Below, piece after piece: positions 8,361 to 13,774 of a DNA stretch of 14,624 nucleotides. The first letter of the stretch is position 1, and each line of letters begins with the position of its first letter. The notes under the pieces are model-generated. The model was not told where the DNA came from. It did not search any database and was given only the letters and a program-made list of their open reading frames with translations. The position numbers were made by a program, and so were the translations under genes. The DNA comes from an uncultured Bacilli bacterium (GTDB lineage Bacteria > Bacillota_I > Bacilli_A > RF39 > UBA660): assembly GCA_934086145.1 (NCBI GenBank), contig CAKOHV010000033.1, forward strand, positions 1-14,624, read 5' to 3'.

Positions 8361-9499
8361 TAGCTTTCACCACCATCATCATATAGTTTTAAGTAATACT
8401 CTTCTAATTTTTTCGCTTCCTCTTTAATATTAAAGCTTTTAGCAGTCATTTCTTGAGAAGTATCTATTCTTTTATATTTATTTATATCATTTAATATATT
8501 ACTAGCCCACTCTTCAGGTGGATTATTTAATGACATAAACTTAGTTATATCTAATACTTTAGTTTCTTTAGTCATATCATCAGATAAATAGGATAACAAA
8601 CCAGCTGCCTGAGCTTCGACACCTACTACAGGTAATCCTTCATATAATGATGGAAGTAGGAAAACATCAAAAGCTTGATATAATTCATTGGCATCTCTTC
8701 TTTGGCCTAAAAATTTAACGTTATCTTCTAGTTGTAATTCCTTTACTTTATTTTTTATGTTTTCTACTAATGGCCCTTGCCCGGCTAATAGTAAAATTGA
8801 GTCAGCATTTTGTTTATGTATTTCATTAAATATATCAATTAAGAAATCATGATTTTTTTGAGCAACAAAGCGGCCAATATGACCAATTACTAAAGTACTA
8901 TTTTTAATACCTAGCTCTTTTCGTTTTTTCTTTCTTAAAGATTCATCATATTTAAATTTTTCTAAATCTATTGCATTATTTAATAGGTACACATTTTCTT
9001 TATTATATTCTTTATCACCAAATAGCCATCTTCCAGCAAGTTCACTACAACACATATAGTCAGTTGCAAATGTTTTACTAAAAGGTCTTAACACTTGCTT
9101 CATTAGATTTTTCTTTTTTTCTTTTTTGTTGGTTGTACTATGACTATGGGCTATTCTTATTGGAACTCCAGCACGTTTAGCTGCAAACAAACTAAATACG
9201 GACATGGTACTTATATGAGAATGAACTATCTTGTAATTGCCATCTTTTAATACCCTTTTTAGTTCTTTATGATACTTGAAAGCTTTACTGTATGATGGTA
9301 TTATGATTACTTTTCCACCTATTTTTTCTATTTCTTCATATGGAATATTAGTTGAATCATTATCACATATAAAATCGAATTGAATTTTATCATGATTAAT
9401 ATGACGATAATAGTTCATTACAACTGCTTCGACACCACCACCAAGCCATTTTCCAACAATGTGAGCTATCCTAATTGGTTCTTCTTTACTCTTTCCCAT
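8360..9499 (-). CDS. Family 4 glycosyltransferase (EpsF-like, GT-B fold)
   Basis: This 379-residue protein is a retaining GT4-type glycosyltransferase. It has the N-terminal glycine-rich acceptor loop WLGGGVEAVVMNYY (18-31) and the HSHSTTN segment near 118. The donor-phosphate-binding GHIGRFVAQKNHDFLIDIF (206-224, with Arg210 and Lys215) follows, and then the EX7E motif Glu287/Glu295 in SLYEGLPVVGVEAQAAG. It resembles EpsF/CpsF-like enzymes of Gram-positive exopolysaccharide clusters and would add a hexose to the lipid-linked intermediate at the cytoplasmic face. It is the first gene of the operon. The start is set by a double ribosome binding site on the minus strand (AAAGGAG then AGGAG, 9505-9515), the nearer one 5 bases from the ATG. 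A leader of about 160 nt with a palindrome precedes it. No priming transferase gene precedes it here. Confidence 0.92.
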   Translation of the reverse strand: MGKSKEEPIRIAHIVGKWLGGGVEAVVMNYYRHINHDKIQFDFICDNDSTNIPYEEIEKIGGKVIIIPSYSKAFKYHKELKRVLKDGNYKIVHSHISTMSVFSLFAAKRAGVPIRIAHSHSTTNKKEKKKNLMKQVLRPFSKTFATDYMCCSELAGRWLFGDKEYNKENVYLLNNAIDLEKFKYDESLRKKKRKELGIKNSTLVIGHIGRFVAQKNHDFLIDIFNEIHKQNADSILLLAGQGPLVENIKNKVKELQLEDNVKFLGQRRDANELYQAFDVFLLPSLYEGLPVVGVEAQAAGLLSYLSDDMTKETKVLDITKFMSLNNPPEEWASNILNDINKYKRIDTSQEMTAKSFNIKEEAKKLEEYYLKLYDDGGES

Positions 9500-9523
9500 T
9501 TTTACTCCTACTCCTTTGGCATT

Positions 9524-9552
9524 AAAAAATGAATATCAATATTGATATTCAT
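9524..9552 (-). promoter_or_regulatory. Palindrome plus T-run in the operon leader (candidate attenuator or operator)
   Basis: ATGAATATCAAT (9529-9540) is followed directly by its exact reverse complement (9541-9552), giving a 24-bp perfect palindrome. On the minus strand it runs straight into TTTTTT (9529-9524) and then the ribosome binding sites of the GT4 gene. As RNA this would be an AT-rich hairpin followed by a U-run, which looks like a weak intrinsic terminator in the leader and so a possible attenuation point for the whole polysaccharide operon. As DNA it could equally be an operator for a dimeric regulator. The structure is seen; the function is inferred. Confidence 0.55.
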
Positions 9553-9669
9553 CCTAAAGATTAAATAGTTGTTTTAAGTATTAATTAACAGCATAGTTCT
9601 ATAATTACTTCAGAATAAATATTTATTAATATATAAACTCATACTCATTTTTTCGAATAAATCGTTTGT

Positions 9670-9698
9670 ATGGTAACATAAATATAAAGAATAATCAA
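9670..9698 (-). promoter_or_regulatory. Candidate promoter of the polysaccharide operon
   Basis: On the minus strand, TTGATT (9698-9693) and TACCAT (9675-9670) are separated by exactly 17 bases. The -10 box is preceded by TGT, giving an extended -10 (TGTTACCAT). Initiation near 9663 would give a leader of about 160 nt before the GT4 start, containing the 24-bp palindrome. This is the best sigma-70-type candidate I found between the upstream terminator and the operon. Confidence 0.5.
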
Positions 9699-9810
9699 GA
9701 TTTGATGGTATAATTTTTATTTATATTTTAATGTTAGCCAATCCCTTTTTCTGTAATTAATATTTTATCATAATATTTTTATTTATAAAAGTTGATTATA
9801 AGATAAGAAT

Positions 9811-9854
9811 TTATAAAAATAAATGATTGTCATTAGAGTTGACAATCATTTATT
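9811..9854 (-). terminator. Intrinsic terminator of the minus-strand gene fragment
   Basis: Two perfect 15-base arms, AATAAATGATTGTCA (9818-9832) and its reverse complement (9840-9854), enclose a 7-nt loop. On the minus strand the stem is followed by TTTATAAA. The stop codon of the upstream gene fragment (9846-9848) lies within the stem. This separates upstream transcription from the polysaccharide operon promoter. Both sides are U-rich, so it may also work in the opposite direction. Confidence 0.7.
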
Positions 9855-10037
9855 CATACTTAATTTGTTTCTTTCTTCAATACAAGCATTAGCTAAGATA
9901 TATAATTCATCAATATTAGAGGTATATAGGAAACATAGTTCATTAACATATTCTGATCTTTTAGCTATTTTTGCTTGAGCTTCGGCTTCAGTAAAACCTT
10001 GGTTATGGTTAACGCATTCGGAGTCTGCTCTCTTCAG
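9846..10037 (-). pseudogene. C-terminal fragment of an unrecognised gene, cut at the integrase junction
   Basis: An open frame of 63 codons ends in TGA (9848-9846) inside a terminator stem, which supports its being the true 3' end of a gene. The translated text is clearly protein-like and helical, for example TEAEAQAKIAKRSEYVNEL and NIDELYILANACIEERNKLS. I do not recognise the family. The frame is closed by TAA at 10055-10053, and there is no ATG or ribosome binding site at its upstream end, so it lacks its N-terminus. The break coincides with the start of integrase homology on the other strand and with one copy of the 12-bp repeat. This suggests that an insertion or rearrangement separated it from its 5' half. 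I did not find that half to the right of 13650. Confidence 0.5.
10026..10037. repeat. Left copy of 12-bp direct repeat (candidate att core)
   Basis: TGCTCTCTTCAG occurs here and again, identically and in the same orientation, at 13639-13650. This copy lies exactly where a minus-strand gene fragment stops and integrase coding sequence begins. Its GC content is well above the surrounding DNA, so a chance repeat is unlikely. It may be the crossover core of a decayed integrated element. Confidence 0.45.
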
Positions 10038-11024
10038 AAAGAATATTTTTAGTTACCTCTACTGATAAAGTTGAAGATAATAATATGACCTTTAAGGATT
10101 TATATGATGAATTTAGAATGCATAACGATGAAATAATGAAAGATACTACTAAGTATGGTTATGATAATAAAGAAAAGTTTATAGAATGCTTCTATACTGT
10201 TAAATTGAAAGATTTTAATATCATACAATTTGAGCAATGGAAACGAGAAATAAATAAACTTAATATATCTCTCAGATATAAAAATGATATTTATAAATTC
10301 CTTAAATCTATTTTGAACTTTTGAGTTAAATGGCATAACTTAAACTTTCAAGCAATATATAAATATATAATAAAATGACAAAGTTTCAAAATTCTAATGA
10401 ACGAAGAAAAGAAATGGCTTATTATACTTATGATGAATTTAAAAAGTTTATTTTTTATGAAGAAAATCTAAGATGGAAATGTGTATTTGAAATATTATAT
10501 TATTGCTGATTACGTAAAGGAAAATTAAAAGCTCTTACTTGGAAAGATATTTATTTTGATAAAAAGTATTATCTGTTAACAAACAAATAACGCAAAGAAA
10601 TAACCGTGTAAAGTTTGAATTTTCGGATACTAAGACAAGAGATAGTAGAAGAATAGTACCCATTACTAAAGTCCTGTTAAGTGATCTTAAAATGCTTTAT
10701 GAACAGGATAAAAAAGATTATTACGGATTTAATGATGATTTCTTTGTGGTTTCTGATGCTAAATCTATAGCAGATTCTAATATATATCTTAAAAGAACTA
10801 AACTAGCTATTCTTGCTAGATTAAAGGTTATTAGGATCCATGATTTTAGACATTCATGTGCATCACTACTTATTAACAATGGCGCCAATGTTACATTAGT
10901 AGCCAAATATTTAGGGCATACAAAAATCGAGGAAACACTAAATACATATTCACACATGTTTAGTACTGCCCTCGACTCTGTTGTTTCTGTTATAGATAGC
11001 TTAGAAGATGGCACTGATGTGTAA
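10034..11024 (+). pseudogene. Tyrosine recombinase (integrase) relic
   Basis: Three reading frames together encode most of a phage/ICE-type tyrosine integrase. The SAM-like core-binding domain (MTFKDLYDEF from 10085) ends at TGA 10322-10324. A one-base shift near 10376 moves to the frame of TKFQNSNERKKEM. TGA at 10507-10509 falls inside the conserved G-L-R motif (YYC-stop-LRKGK). A second shift near 10590 leads into KQITQRNNRVKFEFSDTKT and then an intact catalytic end. The catalytic Arg of LRKGK, HDFRHSCAS (10839 onward), LGHTK and the nucleophile Tyr in TYSHMF (10947-10949) are all still readable. The N-terminal 40-50 residues (arm-type DNA-binding domain) are missing; homology starts at the 12-bp repeat. 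With two stops and two shifts it cannot make an active enzyme. It marks this region as a former mobile element. Confidence 0.92.
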
Positions 11025-11039
11025 AGTTTCATAAAAATT

Positions 11040-11409
11040 ATGTGAGGCTATTTCATTTAAGTAACTATTTATGTTATACTTTAAATATAGAATAGAGATC
11101 TTCTATTTTAGATAAATTTTAATATTTTCTATCTCTTGGCGGAATTGGATCATTGCCGTAAGAGTCTTTATCACGTATTTTTCCATCTCGACCATGGATT
11201 ACAACTTCTACGTGATCTTTTTTTGCGCCTGGAATAGCATATTGTATTGCTTCCTTTTGAGTATCAAAGTTTTTTGATGCTCTTTGGCTACCTTCTCTCT
11301 TAACTTGCCACACGTCATTGTTTTTTATAACATGAATGTTTTTTTGTGCCATTTTTTCACCTCCTCCCATTTTTATAATTAGAAGAGGTGCTATTCTATA
11401 GCCTCACAT
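11040..11409. repeat. 12-bp inverted repeat flanking the DUF2188 gene
   Basis: ATGTGAGGCTAT (11040-11051) and its exact reverse complement (11398-11409) flank the DUF2188 gene. A second related pair lies inside them: TATAGAATAGAGATCTTCTA near 11088-11107 against a similar inverted copy at 11380-11400. The left arm begins 16 bases after the integrase stop. The right arm overlaps the DUF2188 promoter and leader. Repeats like this can mark the ends of a small mobile cassette, but no target duplication or transposase is visible. Confidence 0.45.
11119..11352 (-). CDS. DUF2188 family protein
   Basis: This 77-residue protein matches the DUF2188 family (YdfA-like). It has an N-terminal HVIKNNDVWQVKREGSQRASK, a middle FDTQKEAIQYA, and the signature VVIHGRDGKIRDKDSYGNDP at the C-terminus. 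Family members are short, soluble and of unknown function, and often appear on mobile elements and near defence genes. The start is set by an excellent ribosome binding site: GGAGGAGGTG lies about 6 bases upstream of the ATG at 11352. An in-frame ATG at 11370 lies before that site and would make it coding, so I reject it. A -10 box TATAAT lies at 11419-11414. The gene has its own promoter, is separated from the HIRAN gene by a terminator, and is bounded by inverted repeats. Confidence 0.88.
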   Translation of the reverse strand: MAQKNIHVIKNNDVWQVKREGSQRASKNFDTQKEAIQYAIPGAKKDHVEVVIHGRDGKIRDKDSYGNDPIPPRDRKY

Positions 11410-11419
11410 GTTAATTATA
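11385..11419 (-). promoter_or_regulatory. DUF2188 gene promoter (-10 box) and leader hairpin
   Basis: On the minus strand a consensus TATAAT occupies 11419-11414; I see no good -35 at the usual distance. Initiation a few bases downstream would begin the RNA almost directly at a hairpin. Its pairs are GAG with CTC and GCTAT with ATAGC, with a 2-nt bulge and 3-nt loop (11385-11405). It lies just before the ribosome binding site. It could stabilise the 5' end or modulate translation. Confidence 0.5.
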
Positions 11420-11473
11420 TCAAATTCATATAAAACAGTATATATTTAATGAGAAAAAAGTCGATTTTTTCCA

Positions 11474-11498
11474 ATCAAAAAGCCTCCATTTTGGAGGC
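11474..11498 (-). terminator. Intrinsic terminator after the kinase-HIRAN operon
   Basis: GCCTCCA (11482-11488) and TGGAGGC (11492-11498) form a 7-bp GC-rich stem with a 3-nt loop. On the minus strand the stem is followed by TTTTTGAT. It lies about 40 bases after the stop of the HIRAN gene and is a textbook rho-independent terminator. A small second hairpin (CGCTC/GAGCG, 11500-11513) lies between them. Confidence 0.85.
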
Positions 11499-11539
11499 GC
11501 GCTCATCAGAGCGAAATACCACACATAAATGTGCACTAA

Positions 11540-12220
11540 TTAAATGTTAAGAATAAGTTTAACATTAGCAGTAATATTCTCATCACTTAATTGTGATTCT
11601 AAATTCAAACTTTGGATCATTGCGGAATACTGAGTGCCTTTTTTTAATTCTACTAATAGTTCTTTACAATAATATCTTGGCACATAGCCTAAATGATATG
11701 ATTTATCATTTTTTTTAAAAATAATTTTAATTGCATTCGGATCTTTTAAATTTTCTGGTTCTGGATCTAAATATAGTTTTTTATTAACCTTAAGATAGTT
11801 TTTACATTCTTCTACATCACTGCAATGACTTGTTCCAGCAACATCAAATTCAATTTTGTTTGGATCAAAAGCCGGAACAAATTCATAGTTATCTGTTAAT
11901 GTTCTTCCACGTGTTGCTTTCAAAATATCAAAATCATCTGAGTCTTTTTCTAAATTGTAACAATTTAAAATTTCTAAATAATCTGGTCTTGTTTCATTTG
12001 GCAATCTTGTCAAAATATTTGTAAATAAAGTATCACTTTCGTATGATTTTTTTAAATCTTCAAAGCCTGGAAAATATTTAAAACCAACTGTTTTGGCGTC
12101 ATCTAATTCTGGATTAACATAAGTAAAACTATATCTATTATTTTCTTTAATTAATGATGCAATTTTATATCTTCTACGTGAAGTTGAATCTTTCCAAATT
12201 AACCATAATTCTTCTTTCAT
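11540..12220 (-). CDS. HIRAN-domain protein with a HipA N-subdomain-like N-terminal half
   Basis: This 226-residue protein has two parts. Residues about 122-226 form a HIRAN domain: EFDVAGTSHC, then YLDPEPENLKDPNAIKI (140-156) and HLGYVPRYYCKELL. HIRAN domains are known to bind DNA, including 3' single-stranded ends in the eukaryotic helicase HLTF. Residues about 1-115 resemble the N-terminal subdomain of HipA kinases. LFTNILTRLPNETRPDYLE followed by DDFDILKATRGRTL parallels the F-x-x-L-L-P...R...DLL-x-x-x-G-R pattern of E. coli HipA. The kinase itself is the gene just upstream and lacks this part. I chose the ATG at 12220 because GAGGTG lies 6 bases before it; a GTG at 12229 lies inside that site. 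It is 15 bases after the kinase stop and clearly co-transcribed. It might restrain the kinase or direct it to DNA. The HIRAN call is firm; the HipA-N resemblance is by eye. Confidence 0.8.
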   Translation of the reverse strand: MKEELWLIWKDSTSRRRYKIASLIKENNRYSFTYVNPELDDAKTVGFKYFPGFEDLKKSYESDTLFTNILTRLPNETRPDYLEILNCYNLEKDSDDFDILKATRGRTLTDNYEFVPAFDPNKIEFDVAGTSHCSDVEECKNYLKVNKKLYLDPEPENLKDPNAIKIIFKKNDKSYHLGYVPRYYCKELLVELKKGTQYSAMIQSLNLESQLSDENITANVKLILNI

Positions 12221-12235
12221 TACTATCACCTCTTT

Positions 12236-13090
12236 TTACTTTATATTTAATAGTATGTCTCTTCGTCTGATTAGATACATTATTATATATTTTTTATGCT
12301 CATTAGTCAACAATTCATCTGGTATTTTATTAACTAATTCCTCTATTATTTCATCAGTAAGTTTCTTTAAATTATTTATTTCAGGTATAACATATTGTGG
12401 AAAATTATCGTATAAATATTTAATCAATTCAAAATGCTTATATTTGCTTTTATTGTCTTCCTTGTATATTATTGTCTGACTTCTATCTATATATGCATTA
12501 AAATCTTTTATACCGTCATAATATTTTTGTGCATTTGCAGGGTTTCTAAACTCTCTTAGTAAACTATCACCATTATCATATAAAGGTGAAATAAAATTTT
12601 TCCCTTGCTTTTCTGTAATTCCCCAATTTTCTTCGTGCCTATCTTGTTCCCCTATTAACGCATCAAAAATCATTAGCTTAACAAAATCCTTAAATAGATC
12701 AATATCTATATCATCTAATACAGATTTAATATTTGAAATAGTATAATAATTATTTCGCTCTTTAGTATCTTTATTTAAATATGCAACAATATCAGTATGA
12801 GGAGCATTAAATCTATCAGAAAAATAATAGTTTAAAACTCCAATCTTATTATCATTATCAACTGCCAATTCAATTTTTGCACAATCATATCCCAATACTT
12901 TAGCAATTTCATATGCTAACTTTTCAGAGCAAGCTTCACTGCAATCATAATCTTCACGTTCATATTTGAACATTGCAATCTCACGTTTATTATTAATAGC
13001 TAACATCTTTTTTCTTGATCCACGAACAATAGGTTCATCTTGTATAAATTTAAAATCGACTTCTGCTTTTTTGATTTCATATTTTTCCAT
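12236..13090 (-). CDS. Short HipA-like serine/threonine kinase (kinase core only)
   Basis: This 284-residue protein keeps the HipA-type kinase core. It has a possible regulatory/ATP-loop serine in VRGSRKKML (Ser25), a likely ATP-binding Lys42 in AMFKYER, and Glu52/56 in SEACSEKLAYEIAKVLG. The catalytic loop is LIGEQDRHEENWG (Asp150, Asn155), and a metal-binding Asp172 lies in PLYDNGDSLL. E. coli HipA, about 440 residues, has an N-terminal subdomain of about 100 residues that is absent here. HipA and its relatives phosphorylate aminoacyl-tRNA synthetases or other targets and act as toxins with HipB, an HTH repressor. No HTH gene is visible next to it; the next gene carries a HipA-N-like segment fused to HIRAN. 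Its start has AGGTGAG upstream, and an extended -10 TGGTATAAT lies at 13129-13121. The substrate is unknown. Confidence 0.85.
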   Translation of the reverse strand: MEKYEIKKAEVDFKFIQDEPIVRGSRKKMLAINNKREIAMFKYEREDYDCSEACSEKLAYEIAKVLGYDCAKIELAVDNDNKIGVLNYYFSDRFNAPHTDIVAYLNKDTKERNNYYTISNIKSVLDDIDIDLFKDFVKLMIFDALIGEQDRHEENWGITEKQGKNFISPLYDNGDSLLREFRNPANAQKYYDGIKDFNAYIDRSQTIIYKEDNKSKYKHFELIKYLYDNFPQYVIPEINNLKKLTDEIIEELVNKIPDELLTNEHKKYIIMYLIRRRDILLNIK

Positions 13091-13120
13091 AGACTCACCT
13101 ACCTTACCTATTCTATTTAA

Positions 13121-13129
13121 ATTATACCA
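13121..13129 (-). promoter_or_regulatory. Extended -10 promoter of the kinase-HIRAN operon
   Basis: TGGTATAAT on the minus strand is a perfect extended -10, about 30 bases upstream of the kinase ATG. I see no good -35 box. The same TGGTATAAT lies upstream of the neighbouring zinc-ribbon gene, so the two units may be transcribed alike. The kinase could also receive read-through from that gene, since no terminator separates them. Confidence 0.6.
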
Positions 13130-13168
13130 TATTTTTTTATTTAGGAGTATACAAGTTTGATGTTTTTA

Positions 13169-13360
13169 TTATTTCTTTATTTCAGATAATTCTTCGTAAT
13201 CTTCTTCACTACCAATTCTTTTTAAATAATCTTTTCCACCATCAACTGCAACTGCTCCACAAGAACACCTTTTATAATCATTTATACTTTTTGACTCTGT
13301 GATATCTCCACATTTTTTACATTTAATTTTATTACTAATTATTTCTTTTTTCTTTTCCAT
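13169..13360 (-). CDS. Small zinc-ribbon protein (DUF7695-like)
   Basis: This 63-residue protein begins with a basic stretch, then has a CxxC pair (KCKKCGD, Cys14 and Cys17), a second pair CSCG about 15 residues later, and the conserved tail AVDGGKDYLKRIGSEEDYEELSE. The four cysteines suggest one zinc ribbon. The pattern matches a family of small uncharacterised proteins that I believe is DUF7695, but I cannot confirm the number. The start is supported by GAGGAG (13368-13373), 7 bases upstream. It lies just upstream of the HipA-like kinase gene, on the same strand, with 78 bases and a promoter between. A longer, broken relative lies at 13775-14155 directly after an AbiEii-type toxin gene, so the family appears twice beside toxin-type genes in this window. 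Confidence 0.8.
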   Translation of the reverse strand: MEKKKEIISNKIKCKKCGDITESKSINDYKRCSCGAVAVDGGKDYLKRIGSEEDYEELSEIKK

Positions 13361-13379
13361 ATGTCATCTCCTCATATGT

Positions 13380-13406
13380 ATTATACCATGATCTTATACT
13401 ATTATA
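13380..13406 (-). promoter_or_regulatory. Promoter region of the zinc-ribbon gene (two TATAAT boxes)
   Basis: On the minus strand, TATAAT occurs at 13406-13401 and again as an extended TGGTATAAT at 13388-13380. The second is only about 7 bases from the GAGGAG ribosome binding site, so its transcript would have a very short leader or be nearly leaderless. The first gives a more usual leader. A small perfect hairpin (TACCG/CGGTA with an AAAA loop on the minus strand) lies just upstream, near 13409-13423, and could be an operator. Confidence 0.45.
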
Positions 13407-13473
13407 TCCTACCGTTTTCGGTATAAAACCATTACAATCATACAGATAAAATCTATATTGTCCGTATCACTGT

Positions 13474-13522
13474 AAAAAAATCCATTGAGAATTTTTGCCA
13501 CTTTCGGCATTTTTTCTCAATG
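13474..13522 (-). terminator. Long two-part terminator hairpin
   Basis: Outer arms of 9 bp (13483-13491 with 13514-13522) and inner arms of 4 bp (TGCC/GGCA, 13496-13499 with 13506-13509) are separated by a symmetric internal loop of four unpaired bases on each side. On the minus strand the structure is followed by GA and seven T (13480-13474), so it should end transcripts coming from the right. A second terminator lies only about 100 bases further right (13617-13645), so two terminators are stacked here. Confidence 0.75.
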
Positions 13523-13546
13523 AAATATTCCTAAAACCATATTTTT

Positions 13547-13568
13547 TTGTACCTAAATTGTACCTAAA
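13547..13568. repeat. Tandem 11-bp direct repeats (candidate integrase arm sites)
   Basis: TTGTACCTAAA occurs twice back to back (13547-13557 and 13558-13568) and is followed by a near-palindrome, CTAAAAT-T-ATTTTAG (13564-13578). Short tandem repeats close to an att core are typical of arm-type binding sites of tyrosine integrases. The candidate core lies about 70 bases to the right. In a circularised element these repeats would sit just upstream of the integrase gene. Confidence 0.4.
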
Positions 13569-13616
13569 ATTATTTTAGCAATACTGATGACTCGAAAACC
13601 CTTATAAAATGGGCAC

Positions 13617-13645
13617 AAAAAATGAGAGCACGGTTAAATGCTCTC
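13617..13645 (-). terminator. Intrinsic terminator overlapping the right 12-bp repeat
   Basis: GAGAGCA (13624-13630) and TGCTCTC (13639-13645) form a 7-bp stem with an 8-nt loop. On the minus strand it is followed by ATTTTTTG (T-run 13622-13617). It would end transcription from the AbiEii/zinc-ribbon side. Its right arm is the first half of the 12-bp direct repeat, so the terminator lies across the candidate att core. Confidence 0.7.
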
Positions 13646-13650
13646 TTCAG
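13639..13650. repeat. Right copy of 12-bp direct repeat (candidate att core)
   Basis: TGCTCTCTTCAG is identical and in the same orientation as 10026-10037. If the two copies recombined, the joined sequence would put an ATG (13638-13640) in frame with the integrase relic, and the tandem repeats at 13547 directly upstream. To the right, 13651-13774 holds no gene, repeat or RNA that I can support. Confidence 0.45.
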
Positions 13651-13774
13651 GGGGGCCAACCTGGTTCTAATTTGTCTAGTTTTAGAAAATATTAAAGTAC
13701 TTATAAAATAAGGGCCTACAGTTCAGCTAACTCTCTCTATATTTCTCATTTTTATAGTTGACATCACTAAAACC

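Noticed and set aside
359..9499. A TGA-reassigned genetic code for the whole window
   Set aside because: About 9 kb of polysaccharide genes contain no in-frame TGA, use GGN for glycine and TGG for tryptophan, and one gene junction uses the classic ATGA stop-start overlap. TGA is a stop in this host.
9701..9714. Plus-strand extended -10 TGGTATAAT upstream of the integrase relic
   Set aside because: It has no matching -35 and leads into no plus-strand gene for more than 300 bases. In such AT-rich DNA this is weak evidence for a promoter.
10692..11024. An intact short gene of 110 codons
   Set aside because: It is only the C-terminal catalytic part of the integrase, in frame after upstream frameshifts and stops. 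It has no ribosome binding site at its first ATG and is better described as part of the pseudogene.
10100..11032. Minus-strand open frames of 78 and 103 codons opposite the integrase relic
   Set aside because: The plus strand carries clear integrase homology over the same bases, so the opposite frames are shadows.
13571..13770. A tRNA or tmRNA gene as the integration target near the right repeat
   Set aside because: I found no cloverleaf, no TTCGANNC T-loop and no CCA-type 3' end. The hairpin there fits a terminator better.
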